Source: an uncultured Eubacteriales bacterium (GTDB taxonomy: Bacteria; Bacillota; Clostridia; Oscillospirales; CAG-272). Taken from it: a stretch of 41,937 nt of DNA. Positions within the stretch are counted from its first letter, which is position 1. Each line of letters starts with the position of its first letter. Below the pieces are notes generated by a model, which worked only from the letters and a program-made list of their open reading frames with translations, ran no database searches and was not told where the DNA came from. This document shows positions 8,519 to 16,118 of this stretch, in pieces. Both the position numbers and the translations under genes were made by a program. The stretch lies in NCBI GenBank assembly GCA_905210485.1, contig CAJLXA010000010.1, positions 1 to 41,937 on the forward strand, written 5' to 3'.

Positions 8519-10520
8519 TTTCTTGTTGCAGCATGGCAAGCAACTCTTCTTTTCCTATGATAGGAACACCAAGAGTCTGCGCCTTTGTGAGTTTGCTTCC
8601 GGCTTCCGATCCGGCCACCACATAGGACGTCTTCCTGGAGACCGAAGAAGACACTTTTCCGCCCGCCGCGCGGATCATGGATTCCGCTTCGTCGCGCGTC
8701 ATATTCTCCAGTGTTCCCGTCAGAACAAATGTTTTCCCTTCAAGCGACGTGCCCGCAGGCATCGCCGTTGCCTCGGTCTTTACGCCGCAGGAAACCAGGC
8801 GCGACAAAAGAATCCGGTTTTCCTCATTGGCAAAGAATTCAACAAGATTTGTTGCCGTCACCGAACCGATGTCGGGAACGGCGGCATAGTCGTCATAGGT
8901 CAGAGTCATCACGCGGTCAAGCGTGCGGAAACGTGCCGCTAGAGCGGCGGCGGCCACTTCGCCGACCTGACGTATTCCCATCGCATAGATCAGTCGTTCC
9001 AATCCCGCACTGCGCGAAGCGTCGATCGCGCGGATCAGATTCTCCGCGCTTTTTTCACCCATGCGGTCAAGATCGGAAATTTCGTCTGCCTCCAGCGTAT
9101 AAAGATCGGCAACGTCGCGGATTTTCCCTTCAGCAAGCAATAACTCTATGAGACGCGGCCCAAGACCGTCGATATTCATCGCGTCTTTGGAAGCAAAATG
9201 AATGATAAGCCGCGCCTTTTGCGCAGGGCAACCGGGATACAGGCAACGGTACGCCGCGCTTCCCTCTTCGCGTGTGACCGGGTGGCCGCAGGAGGGGCAA
9301 ACCTCCGGCATAGAAAACTCCTGTTCGTTGCCGGTGCGCACTTCTTTCACGGCGCACACGATCTCGGGAATAATATCGCCGGCTTTCTGCAATACGACAA
9401 TATCGCCGATGCGTACGTCCTTTTCACGAATAAAATCGAGGTTATGGAGCGTTGCCCGCGAAACCGTACTGCCCGCAAGCAATACCGGCTCCAGAACGGC
9501 GGTGGGAGTGAGGACGCCGGTGCGGCCGACGGCAATATCGATGCCGAGCAACTTCGTTTTCTGTTGCTCCGGCGGATATTTATACGCAATTGCCCATTTC
9601 GGCGTGCTGGTTCCTTCGCCAACCGTAACGCGTGCAGACAGATCGTTCATTTTGGCCACGGCACCGTCGGTATCAAACGGAAGCGTATCGCGTAATTCGC
9701 CGATTTTACGGATATGCGCCATCACCGCGTCATACCCGCGCACCACAGCGCGGTACGGAATGGTGCGGAAACCGAGTTCGGCGAGTCTCATGAGAGTTTC
9801 GTCGTGGGTCGCAGGCATATGCCCGTCCATATACGGCGAGCCGTCCTGCAAATTGAAGATGAAGATGTCAAGGCGGCGGGACGCCGTAATTTTTGGATCG
9901 AGCTGACGTAAAGAGCCTGCCGCCGCATTACGCGGGTTGGCAAAACGCGGTTCGCCGCTGTCATCACGCGCTGCGTTCAATTCATAAAATACATTTTTCG
10001 GCATGTAGACCTCGCCGCGCACGGAAAGATACGGAATGTTTTCCGTAAGGCGCAGGGGGATGGCATGCACAGTGCGCAGATTTTCCGTAACGTCTTCGCC
10101 GACAAGGCCGTCGCCGCGCGTTGCGCCGCGGACAAACAAGCCGTCACGATATGTCAGGCAAACCGAAAGACCGTCTATTTTCGGTTCTACGGAATACGCG
10201 GCGTCGGGAACAACTTTGTCAACGCCAAGCAGAAAATCGCGCATTTCTTCTGCCGAAAAAACATCGCCGAGCGACCCCATACGCACGGTATGCGTCACTT
10301 TTTCAAACTTATCCAGCGCCATACCGCCGACGCGTTTTGTCGGCGAATCGGGGCTGTCATATTGCGGATACGCGGCCTCCAGTTCCTGCAGGCGGCGGAA
10401 CATGGCGTCATATTCATAATCCGTGATTTCCGGCGCGTCATCAAGATAATACCGGCGCGCATGATAAGCCAACTGCTTACGGAGATCGTCTATTGTATTT
10501 TTTATATTCTGATCGGTCAT
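8505..10520 (-). CDS. ligA: NAD-dependent DNA ligase LigA
   Basis: A 671-aa protein, the usual LigA length. It seals nicks in DNA using NAD+ during replication and repair. Domains in order: Ia domain with the YY..D..EI.D.EYD pattern (residues about 20-40) that binds NMN; adenylation domain with catalytic Lys114 in VEPKIDGLSV; OB fold; four-Cys zinc finger (about 402-425, CPSCGHP and CLYPGCP); helix-hairpin-helix repeats (about 440-570, including GLGPRLIELL and DIGSVTATNL); C-terminal BRCT domain (about 590-671). All key elements are present. It has its own consensus promoter and appears monocistronic. Confidence 0.98.
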   Translation of the reverse strand: MTDQNIKNTIDDLRKQLAYHARRYYLDDAPEITDYEYDAMFRRLQELEAAYPQYDSPDSPTKRVGGMALDKFEKVTHTVRMGSLGDVFSAEEMRDFLLGVDKVVPDAAYSVEPKIDGLSVCLTYRDGLFVRGATRGDGLVGEDVTENLRTVHAIPLRLTENIPYLSVRGEVYMPKNVFYELNAARDDSGEPRFANPRNAAAGSLRQLDPKITASRRLDIFIFNLQDGSPYMDGHMPATHDETLMRLAELGFRTIPYRAVVRGYDAVMAHIRKIGELRDTLPFDTDGAVAKMNDLSARVTVGEGTSTPKWAIAYKYPPEQQKTKLLGIDIAVGRTGVLTPTAVLEPVLLAGSTVSRATLHNLDFIREKDVRIGDIVVLQKAGDIIPEIVCAVKEVRTGNEQEFSMPEVCPSCGHPVTREEGSAAYRCLYPGCPAQKARLIIHFASKDAMNIDGLGPRLIELLLAEGKIRDVADLYTLEADEISDLDRMGEKSAENLIRAIDASRSAGLERLIYAMGIRQVGEVAAAALAARFRTLDRVMTLTYDDYAAVPDIGSVTATNLVEFFANEENRILLSRLVSCGVKTEATAMPAGTSLEGKTFVLTGTLENMTRDEAESMIRAAGGKVSSSVSRKTSYVVAGSEAGSKLTKAQTLGVPIIGKEELLAMLQQEKTAE

Positions 10521-10608
10521 GTGTTTTTACCATCCACCGTTTCGGGATTCAATTTGTCGGGATTCACAAAAAACAATCGGTTTTACAGCACTTATTTATA
10601 CGTAATAA

Positions 10609-10638
10609 AGTATAACACAGTAATTACGGCTTTGTCAA
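10609..10638 (-). promoter_or_regulatory. Sigma-A type promoter for ligA
   Basis: Minus strand TTGACA (10633-10638), 18-nt spacer, TATACT (10609-10614). Transcription would start near 10602, about 80 nt before the ligA start codon. Confidence 0.8.
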
Positions 10639-10645
10639 GGTAAAT

Positions 10646-10686
10646 ACGGAAAAGAATATTATTCCTTTCTGATATGATTTTTCCGT
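10646..10686 (-). terminator. Possible weak terminator after the LDH-like gene
   Basis: A stem ACGGAAAA / TTTTCCGT with a 25-nt loop lies between the LDH-like gene and the ligA promoter. The T tract is mostly inside the stem, so the call is tentative. Confidence 0.35.
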
Positions 10687-10713
10687 TTTGTCTGTTTGTG
10701 TGTTTTTCGTATT

Positions 10714-11619
10714 TTAAAGTGCAGTTTTTTTGACAGTGTCGCGCGTCAGACGCCATTCCTCCGCAGAAGCAAATAACTTTTCATAGGCGGCATCGGACAA
10801 CGTTATATCGGAAGCCGCCTCGATCCCGTTTTCCCCGATGATTGTCGGCAATGAAACGCATATATCCGTCATACCGTATCTTCCGTCCGACGACGACGCC
10901 ACCGGCAGACTCTTCTTCCGGTCGTATCGTATACACGCGGCAATCTCGGCAACCGCCGCGGCGTATGTGTACAGGCGACCGGATACCGAGCGGGAACGGG
11001 AAGCATTGCGGATGGTTTGCCACACGGATTCGGCTTTTTCCGGAAGTTTTATATCTGTCGGAATATCGCCGTTTTCTTTTTCAACAATCGGGAATACGGT
11101 GTTGGAAGTGCCGATTACATGAATTCTTTCCCTGTCTTCGCCGATCGCAAACCGCATATCGGTTTCTGCGCGGAGCATCAAAGTATCGGGAAGCGTTCCG
11201 ACGCCGAACACCTGATTTTTGTCGCCGTACCCCGCATGCACCGCATAATCCGCGATGATGTCGCTGTCGGTATCGGCAATCAGCAGGATCTCTTTATCCG
11301 TACATTTTCCGATGGCGGAAAGCGTCCTTTCACACCGTCGGATTTTTCCCAAAAGCGCCGCTGTCCGTGTTTCGCCGAGCCGAAAGACCGGCTCCGTCGT
11401 CATTATGGTCAGAACAGAAATATCCTTTCTTTCAGGCATACCGCACCGAATACCGCTATGTGCCGTTGCGGCACGCAGATCTGCCGCCGCACATTCGCAC
11501 CGCCCGGAATCGGCATCAGTCAAAAACAAGGTATCAAACAACGTTTCTTTCATCAGGGAATAGGCAATGGCACGGCCGAGAGTACCGCACCCGACAATAT
11601 GACAACAATCCAAATCCAT
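10714..11619 (-). CDS. Lactate/malate dehydrogenase-fold protein lacking catalytic residues
   Basis: About 300 aa. The fold is that of L-lactate/malate dehydrogenase: Rossmann motif IVGCGTLGRAIAYSLM at residues 9-24, FRLGETRTAALLGK (about 80-93) equivalent to the QKPGETRLDLVGKN loop, VGTLPDTLMLR (141-151) equivalent to GSGTVLDTARFR, and SSSDGRYGMTDICVSLPTII equivalent to the C-terminal STLLDGEYGIKDVCLSVPTVV block. Key residues are missing. The IGEHGDS segment with the proton-relay His is IGTSNTVF here; the Arg of DTARFR that binds the carboxylate is Met; SNPVD is replaced by ADTDSD. NAD binding may persist, but normal lactate or malate oxidation is unlikely. AGAGGTG directly abuts the ATG at 11619; an in-frame TTG at 11613 has better spacing, so the start is uncertain. 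Confidence 0.75.
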   Translation of the reverse strand: MDLDCCHIVGCGTLGRAIAYSLMKETLFDTLFLTDADSGRCECAAADLRAATAHSGIRCGMPERKDISVLTIMTTEPVFRLGETRTAALLGKIRRCERTLSAIGKCTDKEILLIADTDSDIIADYAVHAGYGDKNQVFGVGTLPDTLMLRAETDMRFAIGEDRERIHVIGTSNTVFPIVEKENGDIPTDIKLPEKAESVWQTIRNASRSRSVSGRLYTYAAAVAEIAACIRYDRKKSLPVASSSDGRYGMTDICVSLPTIIGENGIEAASDITLSDAAYEKLFASAEEWRLTRDTVKKTAL

Positions 11620-11667
11620 CACCTCTTTTTCATTTCAGTATTGCCCTGCAATTCTTTTTTCAACGCA

Positions 11668-11699
11668 AAAAAACGCCTCGCTTATGCGAGACGTTTTTT
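11668..11699 (-). terminator. Terminator of the aminotransferase gene
   Basis: A near-perfect 14-bp stem (aaaaaacgcctcgc / gcgagacgtttttt) with a T run on the minus strand, 37 bp past the aminotransferase stop codon. Confidence 0.85.
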
Positions 11700-11735
11700 G
11701 CATATAATGTAAATTGCGATTTACATTTTTCAACA

Positions 11736-13016
11736 TTATATATTCAAAAGCAGTTTTTCAATGGAAGCCAATTTTACCGCCGTCACAAAGACGCCGATCG
11801 CCTGAGCAAGCTCCTCATCTGTGGGGTAAGAAGGCGCAAGGCGAAGATTTCGGTCGCGTGGATCGATACCGTACGGGAAAGTCGCGCCGGCATCTGTCAG
11901 TTTTACACCGGCCTCCAGACACAGATCGTATATACGGTGCGCACAACCGTCCATGGCGTCGAAAGAGATGAAATATCCTCCATGCGGACGCGTCCATTCC
12001 GCAATACCGAGACCGTCCAGCGCCGACAAAGCGTCCAGTACGATCGTAAACTTCCGGCGGAGTATTTCCCCGTGTTTTTTCATCTGTGCAAGGAATCCCT
12101 CGCGGTCACGCAGAAATTCCACATGGCGCAACTGATTCATTTTATCGGGGCCGATAGTCTGTACATTGATAATGGGTTTGATCTGCGAGAGATTGCGACG
12201 GCTGGCGGCCATCATGGCGACGCCGGAGCCGGGGAAAGTAACTTTGGAAGAGGAAGTAAAATAGAAAATACGGTCTTCGTTCCCTGCGTGTTTTGCTTCT
12301 TCAAAGATATCAAGCAAAGGGTCGCTTTCGTCGTAAAGGTCATGGACAATATACGCATTATCCCAGAAGATACGGAAATCGGGTGCCGCCGTTTCCATGG
12401 CCGCAAGGCGGCGAACCGTATCGTCCGAGTAGGTAATTCCCGTCGGATTGGAATACTTCGGCACGCACCAGATTCCCTTGATAGCGGGGTCGGCCGCGGC
12501 GAGTTTTTCCACAGCGTCCATGTCCGGCCCGGTCTCTGTCATATTGACGGTAATCATTTCAATTCCAAGCGATTCACATATGGCAAAATGCCGGTCGTAT
12601 CCCGGTGCGGGGCAAAGGAACTTCAATGTTTTTTCCCGGCACCATGGCTGCTTTGAACCGTACACGCCATAAAGCATGGCACGCACTATCGTGTCGTACA
12701 TCATGTTCAGGCTGGAATTGCCGCCGACGATAATCATATCGTAATCCACGCCCGTAAGGTCGGACCATATTTTTTTCATTTCCGGCAATCCGAAAGCCAA
12801 ACCGTAGTTACGGCAATCGGTACCATCGTGCGCACGGCAATCGGCTACCGTACGCTGACGGGACAAAAGACCGAGACTCAGATCAAGCTGTTCCGCGCAC
12901 GGTTTACCGCGCGACAGATCCAGTGACAGATTCTGATCCTGGAATCCTTCATATTCAGCCGCAACAGTCGCCTTTTCCTCAAGCAGTTGCGCGCGATTCA
13001 TTTCGGTATATTTCAT
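11736..13016 (-). CDS. Type Ic aspartate aminotransferase-like PLP enzyme
   Basis: A 426-aa fold-type I pyridoxal-phosphate aminotransferase. It matches the divergent subgroup often annotated as putative aspartate aminotransferase or MocR-like aminotransferase (Asp_aminotransf family) rather than AspC proper. Seen motifs: DLSRGKPC near the N-terminus, NYGLAFGLPEMK, VGGNSSLNMMYD (phosphate-binding region), PKYSNPTGITYSD (about 187-199), FWDNAY (Asp219 and Tyr222 contacting the PLP ring) and SSSKVTFPGSGVA with Schiff-base Lys258. It probably transfers amino groups between aspartate and 2-oxoglutarate; substrate preference is inferred from the family. AAAGAGGTG upstream supports the start. A strong promoter lies 260 bp upstream, leaving a long 5' leader. 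Confidence 0.88.
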   Translation of the reverse strand: MKYTEMNRAQLLEEKATVAAEYEGFQDQNLSLDLSRGKPCAEQLDLSLGLLSRQRTVADCRAHDGTDCRNYGLAFGLPEMKKIWSDLTGVDYDMIIVGGNSSLNMMYDTIVRAMLYGVYGSKQPWCREKTLKFLCPAPGYDRHFAICESLGIEMITVNMTETGPDMDAVEKLAAADPAIKGIWCVPKYSNPTGITYSDDTVRRLAAMETAAPDFRIFWDNAYIVHDLYDESDPLLDIFEEAKHAGNEDRIFYFTSSSKVTFPGSGVAMMAASRRNLSQIKPIINVQTIGPDKMNQLRHVEFLRDREGFLAQMKKHGEILRRKFTIVLDALSALDGLGIAEWTRPHGGYFISFDAMDGCAHRIYDLCLEAGVKLTDAGATFPYGIDPRDRNLRLAPSYPTDEELAQAIGVFVTAVKLASIEKLLLNI

Positions 13017-13275
13017 GATGCACCTCTTTATGTATTTCCGTATATTATTTTTATATGTATATGCCCGGTTCCCGTCGGCGATTCCCCGCCGGACGCGCGG
13101 TTAACGCCAAACGATCGGCCGATCATTTGCTTATGAAAGGGGTTATCCGTGCATATATAAATGCAAAGGATAGCCTACGCAGAAAACCGACATCAGAGTC
13201 GGTAGCAAGTTCCAGCAAAACGAAACGGACGCTCTCCGGGATTGTGAGAAGTCCACTGCGAATCGTTCTGTGCGT
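13017..13275 (-). ncRNA. Long structured 5' leader or small RNA, unassigned
   Basis: This stretch has no convincing protein gene. The minus-strand promoter at 13276-13304 would give an RNA of about 250 nt before the aminotransferase. Stems visible in RNA order: GGAC..CTC/GAG..GTCC (about 13257-13229), ACCGAC/GTCGGT followed by TTT (13203-13186), GGCTATCC/GGATAACC enclosing GCAT/ATGC (about 13174-13141), the palindrome GATCGGCCGATC, and GGCG/CGCC. I do not recognise a known riboswitch or T-box. A short RNA ending near 13183 is an alternative. Confidence 0.4.
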
Positions 13276-13304
13276 ATTATACCGCATTTTGAATCGCATT
13301 GCAA
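13276..13304 (-). promoter_or_regulatory. Sigma-A type promoter upstream of the aminotransferase leader
   Basis: Minus strand TTGCAA (13299-13304), 17-nt spacer, TATAAT (13276-13281). Confidence 0.7.
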
Positions 13305-13554
13305 TAGTTTTTGCAAAAATACTTGTAATTTTATTCTGTTTTCTGTGTTTTTTGCAAGAAGTATACGGCGTATATGCAAAACGGCATTAGGAAGCACCCG
13401 AAATTAAGAAGTTTGTTTTTAAATCGTACTACAAAAACTTTCCGAAAAGACACGGTTTCTTATTTTTCAAAATAACGGCTCTATCCTTCGGGCGAAGAGA
13501 TAGCAATATTAATTGATTTTTTACAACTTTTCGCATTTTTCTCAAAAATCCCCC

Positions 13555-13583
13555 TTGACATCCCGATACAATCGTGATATAAT
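13555..13583 (+). promoter_or_regulatory. Perfect consensus promoter for tRNA-Pro
   Basis: TTGACA (13555-13560), exactly 17 nt, TATAAT (13578-13583). The predicted start is about 25 nt before the mature tRNA. The preceding 13305-13554 holds no gene, only an imperfect hairpin at 13478-13504. Confidence 0.92.
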
Positions 13584-13616
13584 ATCACAGTGTCGACGGA
13601 AACCAAGTCGACAGAT

Positions 13617-13692
13617 CTGGGTGTGGCGCAGTTGGTAGCGCGCTACCTTGGGGTGGTAGAGGCCGCAAGTTCAAGTCTTGTCACTCAGACCA
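13617..13692 (+). tRNA. tRNA-Pro (anticodon GGG), CCA encoded
   Basis: A 76-nt cloverleaf can be drawn. Acceptor CTGGGTG pairs with CACTCAG (one G-T pair). D arm is GCGC-AGTTGGTA-GCGC. Anticodon stem CTACC/GGTAG has loop TTGGGGT, anticodon GGG. The variable loop has 5 nt; the T arm is GCAAG-TTCAAGT-CTTGT. A73 is followed by encoded CCA. C1-G72 and A73 are the hallmark of bacterial proline tRNAs. It reads GGG, so decodes CCC and CCU. The AT-rich RHS/defence island begins about 270 bp downstream, which fits a tRNA integration site. Confidence 0.92.
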
Positions 13693-13727
13693 AATAAAGC
13701 CGAAAACGAATCGTTTTCGGCTTTATT
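13693..13727 (+). terminator. Terminator of tRNA-Pro
   Basis: A 17-bp perfect inverted repeat (13693-13709 with 13711-13727) begins right after the CCA and runs into tttt. It looks like a very strong intrinsic terminator. Confidence 0.9.
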
Positions 13728-13749
13728 TTTTGCATTTTCGGGGCTAAAT

Positions 13750-13828
13750 CGGGTGCTTTTCCACCACTTCGGCACCACCCGAAATTCCGAAAATTTTTTG
13801 ACCACATGTTTGACCACAGTTGGAGCAT
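13750..13828. other. GTGGT-rich segment, possible integrase arm-site or att scar
   Basis: Read on the minus strand, GTGGTCAAA occurs twice 12-13 bp apart, followed by GTGGTG and AGTGGTGG within about 60 bp, all just beyond the tRNA-Pro terminator. Short iterated sites next to a tRNA 3' end are typical of tyrosine-recombinase arm sites or the tail of an integrase gene. No integrase and no second copy of the tRNA 3' end were seen in the window, so this is only suggestive. Confidence 0.3.
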
Positions 13829-13884
13829 AGGCGAATCGTTTGGTCGCTTCTGTTCCGGTACGCTCTTCCCAAAAAACTAAATTC

Positions 13885-13920
13885 AAAAGGTTCCCGGATG
13901 TACCCTCCGAGAACCTTTTT
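13885..13920. terminator. Hairpin with T run, bidirectional
   Basis: A stem aaaaggttc..gga / tcc..gaacctttt with one mismatch. On the minus strand it lies 45 bp past the stop codon of the nucleotidyltransferase remnant, so it probably was the terminator of that gene. Confidence 0.7.
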
Positions 13921-13963
13921 CTTTGTTTACTGCGTATCAAAAAAGCATTTTCTCTTCCGTGCC

Positions 13964-14180
13964 TTACTTAATATTCACAATAAAAATTTTGCTTTGTGCA
14001 ACGCAATGCCCTTTCTTAAATACAAAGCATTGTACCGCATGTGAACCAGTATATAATGTGCTTTCGTGGTGCTTTATCTCATTCATACCTTCTTCTGAAA
14101 ATTCACCACGCAATGCATTTGCAGATCTTGCTTGATAACCAGTATTTACAACTTGCCATTTTAACTTAAATGGCTTTTGT
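13964..14180 (-). pseudogene. C-terminal remnant of a CBASS-type nucleotidyltransferase (AGS-C sensor domain)
   Basis: About 70 codons on the minus strand, open from 14182 to a TAA at 13964-13966 and without a start codon. The translation contains KWQVVNTGYQA, NALRGEFSEEG, HHESTLYTGS and HAVQCFVFKKGHCVAQSK, ending IVNIK. This is the pattern of the Adenylyl/guanylyl and SMODS C-terminal sensor domain (x-W-x-V-x-N-x-G, LRG, E-x-T-x-Y-x-G-x-H, ECF-V-K-G-x-CVA-S), the last domain of many CD-NTases that make cyclic nucleotide alarms in CBASS anti-phage defence. The catalytic part is gone: directly upstream lie the small lipoprotein and the orphan RHS module, and the lipoprotein ORF overlaps the remnant by about 20 bp. 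It cannot make a nucleotide signal. The assignment rests on recognised motifs. Confidence 0.7.
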
Positions 14181-14448
14181 ATTCAAATGGATAGATACTT
14201 ATATGTAGTTGATTTGTTTGATGAATAAAGTAAAATTTGCAAAAATATGTTGTATCGCCAATTTGTAGTTCACCTTCCGGGTAATAGTAGTCTTCTTTTT
14301 CCGTGTCAACAATAAACCAAATATCAAATTCATCGCACACCCAAAGAGCGTCACCATAATCGGGCGGTCTTTGATCTGAATAAGGATCAAACTGACATCC
14401 CGTTAAACACATTATAACGCATAACACGAGAATAACTAATCTTTTCAT
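14161..14448 (-). CDS. Small lipoprotein, candidate immunity to the cysteine-protease RHS tip
   Basis: A 95-aa protein from the ATG at 14448 (MKRLVILVLCVIMCLTGC), a lipoprotein signal with lipobox LTGC and Cys18 as the predicted lipidated residue. The mature part begins PYSDQRPPDYG and continues as a mixed beta domain (DALWVCDEFDIWFIVD, GELQIGDTTYFCKFYF). I do not recognise a named family. Its start is 5 bp beyond the stop codon of the orphan RHS tip, on the same strand, with GGTGG upstream: the usual place of an immunity gene. The end at 14161 overlaps the nucleotidyltransferase remnant in another frame, so its natural C-terminus may have been lost at that junction. Upstream in-frame starts exist but lack a signal peptide logic. 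Confidence 0.65.
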   Translation of the reverse strand: MKRLVILVLCVIMCLTGCQFDPYSDQRPPDYGDALWVCDEFDIWFIVDTEKEDYYYPEGELQIGDTTYFCKFYFIHQTNQLHISIYPFEYKSHLS

Positions 14449-14453
14449 TATTA

Positions 14454-15995
14454 TTACCACCATCCTAATTTTCCAGCTACTCCCCAAAACAATAATGGCT
14501 TGCAACCGTTTTCTTTCAGAAGGTCGATATATTTCCAAATAGAAATGGACTTTGTTCCATATTTCTTTTTGTAATAAGAATCATTATAAAACCTAAATGA
14601 TCCACCTGCACCGCCACCGGTTTTTATTCCTGCGACATAATGGAGAGAAGAATTCCAACCTTTGTGTTGATACAAAACAATGATTCCTCCGGACAATTCA
14701 GCTTTAATCCCCCATAAGTATGTGATTGGACCAGCGGTATATCTAAACACGAATTTGCTTGCCAAGTATCTGGTTACCGATGTGGGTGATATACCAACAA
14801 CTCCGATGTTGTTATATACAATAGAACCATACATCCAACGCAAATTAGAAAGTACTTTCTTGATCGTGATTTTCTTGCTATAGGAATGTAGAATATTGTA
14901 TATCGCAATAGCACCGCAGCCATTGTCTTTGACGTTACCCCAAAATCCTACAGCAACACTTTTCCAAGAAGAATCGTTTTGATTATCAATATATCCAGAA
15001 GATGTTCCAAAACTATCAATCCTAAGAACCGGTTCGTTCAAACAATAGGTCATTAGATTTGCAAAAAGAATCATTTCTTCCTGGATAAGGATCTCCGCTC
15101 TATCAGATATAATAAATCTACCAACACTCGCATCATAATACCTACTCTGCAGATAATACAATCCAGTCTCTTCATCGTAGTAGTAACCACGGTATCTGAA
15201 CGGGTTGATGGTTGCAATCCTGCACGCAGTCGAATCAGACCTGATTGTCGGTACGCCCCACGCGTCGTAGGTATACTCGGCAACCGTTTGCGCATTTTTG
15301 TCCACAATGGCGATAACGTCGCCCTGCAGGTTCTTTAAGAAGTAGTACGGTTGCTTGTTGTAGAGAATACCGCAAACATCGTCTTCGTTGCTGTACAGCG
15401 GTACAATCTCGTTCGTTCCCCACACTTCACGCAGAAGCTTCGTTCCGTCGTGAGTATATTCGTGCTTGATACCATTTACGGTCTTAGAGATACGAATACC
15501 ATTTGCGTTGTAGGTGTAAGTATTGCTATCAAAGGACTTAAGTTGGCGTCCCCTTTCCCACGTCAGCGTATGTCCAAGGTACGTCGTCGGGTTGCCTTGA
15601 GCGTCGTATATCAGTTCCTGACCGTTATAACACGTAAGAAGGTCTTTCCATGCCGTATCGCCGTAACAATACTGTATACCGTTCTTACTGATGATATTAC
15701 CATAGCCGTCATACCGCATGGTATTCTCGACTTTACCGTTTACCGTCTCGGTCAGAAGTTGCCCCTGCGCGTCGTAGGTATACCTCGTGTCCGTGCCTTT
15801 GCTGTCCGTTACACGTACGATTCTTTCTTCTTTATCGTACTCGTACGAAAGCGTTCGTCCGTCGGACATTACGATCTGGCTTACAAGTTGCGTTGTCGCC
15901 GTGGACTTGATCTTGTCGTTGTTTTTGTGCGTATCCGGCACACTGCCCGCATGGTAAGTGAACTGTCTCGACACAAAGCCCTTGCCGATCTGCAA
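14454..15995 (-). CDS. Orphan RHS C-terminal module with papain/C39-like cysteine-protease tip
   Basis: An N-terminally truncated RHS end. Homology to the full RHS gene starts near 16096, where an in-frame TAG lies just upstream at 16116; there is no ATG, and the TTG at 15995 is internal to the family sequence. Residues 1-285 are YD repeats and the core hallmark (YYDASVGRFI), almost identical in DNA to the large gene. After the core the sequence becomes AT-rich and unrelated: DNGCGAIAIYNIL (Cys codon at 14916-14918), SSLHYVAG (His at 14640-14642) and RFYND. This Cys-His-Asn/Asp order is that of C39/papain-like peptidases, so the tip may cut proteins in a rival. It is probably silent until recombined onto the full gene. 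A probable immunity lipoprotein follows 5 bp later. Confidence 0.75.
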   Translation of the reverse strand: MQIGKGFVSRQFTYHAGSVPDTHKNNDKIKSTATTQLVSQIVMSDGRTLSYEYDKEERIVRVTDSKGTDTRYTYDAQGQLLTETVNGKVENTMRYDGYGNIISKNGIQYCYGDTAWKDLLTCYNGQELIYDAQGNPTTYLGHTLTWERGRQLKSFDSNTYTYNANGIRISKTVNGIKHEYTHDGTKLLREVWGTNEIVPLYSNEDDVCGILYNKQPYYFLKNLQGDVIAIVDKNAQTVAEYTYDAWGVPTIRSDSTACRIATINPFRYRGYYYDEETGLYYLQSRYYDASVGRFIISDRAEILIQEEMILFANLMTYCLNEPVLRIDSFGTSSGYIDNQNDSSWKSVAVGFWGNVKDNGCGAIAIYNILHSYSKKITIKKVLSNLRWMYGSIVYNNIGVVGISPTSVTRYLASKFVFRYTAGPITYLWGIKAELSGGIIVLYQHKGWNSSLHYVAGIKTGGGAGGSFRFYNDSYYKKKYGTKSISIWKYIDLLKENGCKPLLFWGVAGKLGWW

Positions 15996-16010
15996 TTCGT
16001 CAAAGACTTT
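15176..16010. repeat. Copy A of an 835-bp near-identical RHS repeat
   Basis: Aligned by eye with 18044-18878 at a constant offset of 2868 bp. I count about four substitutions and no gaps. Outside the block similarity falls sharply on both sides. Confidence 0.92.
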
Positions 16011-16118
16011 TCGCCCGAAAGAGTTGGTCTTGGAGTGACTTGTGATGTTCTGCCCGCCGATTTCAAACCGTTTTACTGTGTTTTCCTTCTCCTTGATATG
16101 CCTTTCGGAGCAGGACTA

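Noticed and set aside
13055..13390. Plus-strand 111-aa frame in the aminotransferase leader
   Set aside because: Composition is not protein-like, it is antisense to a structured leader and has no domain signal.
13671..13940. Minus-strand 89-aa frame near tRNA-Pro
   Set aside because: It overlaps the tRNA 3' end and its terminator and crosses another terminator, so it cannot be a normal gene; its repeated words are reported as a possible att scar instead.
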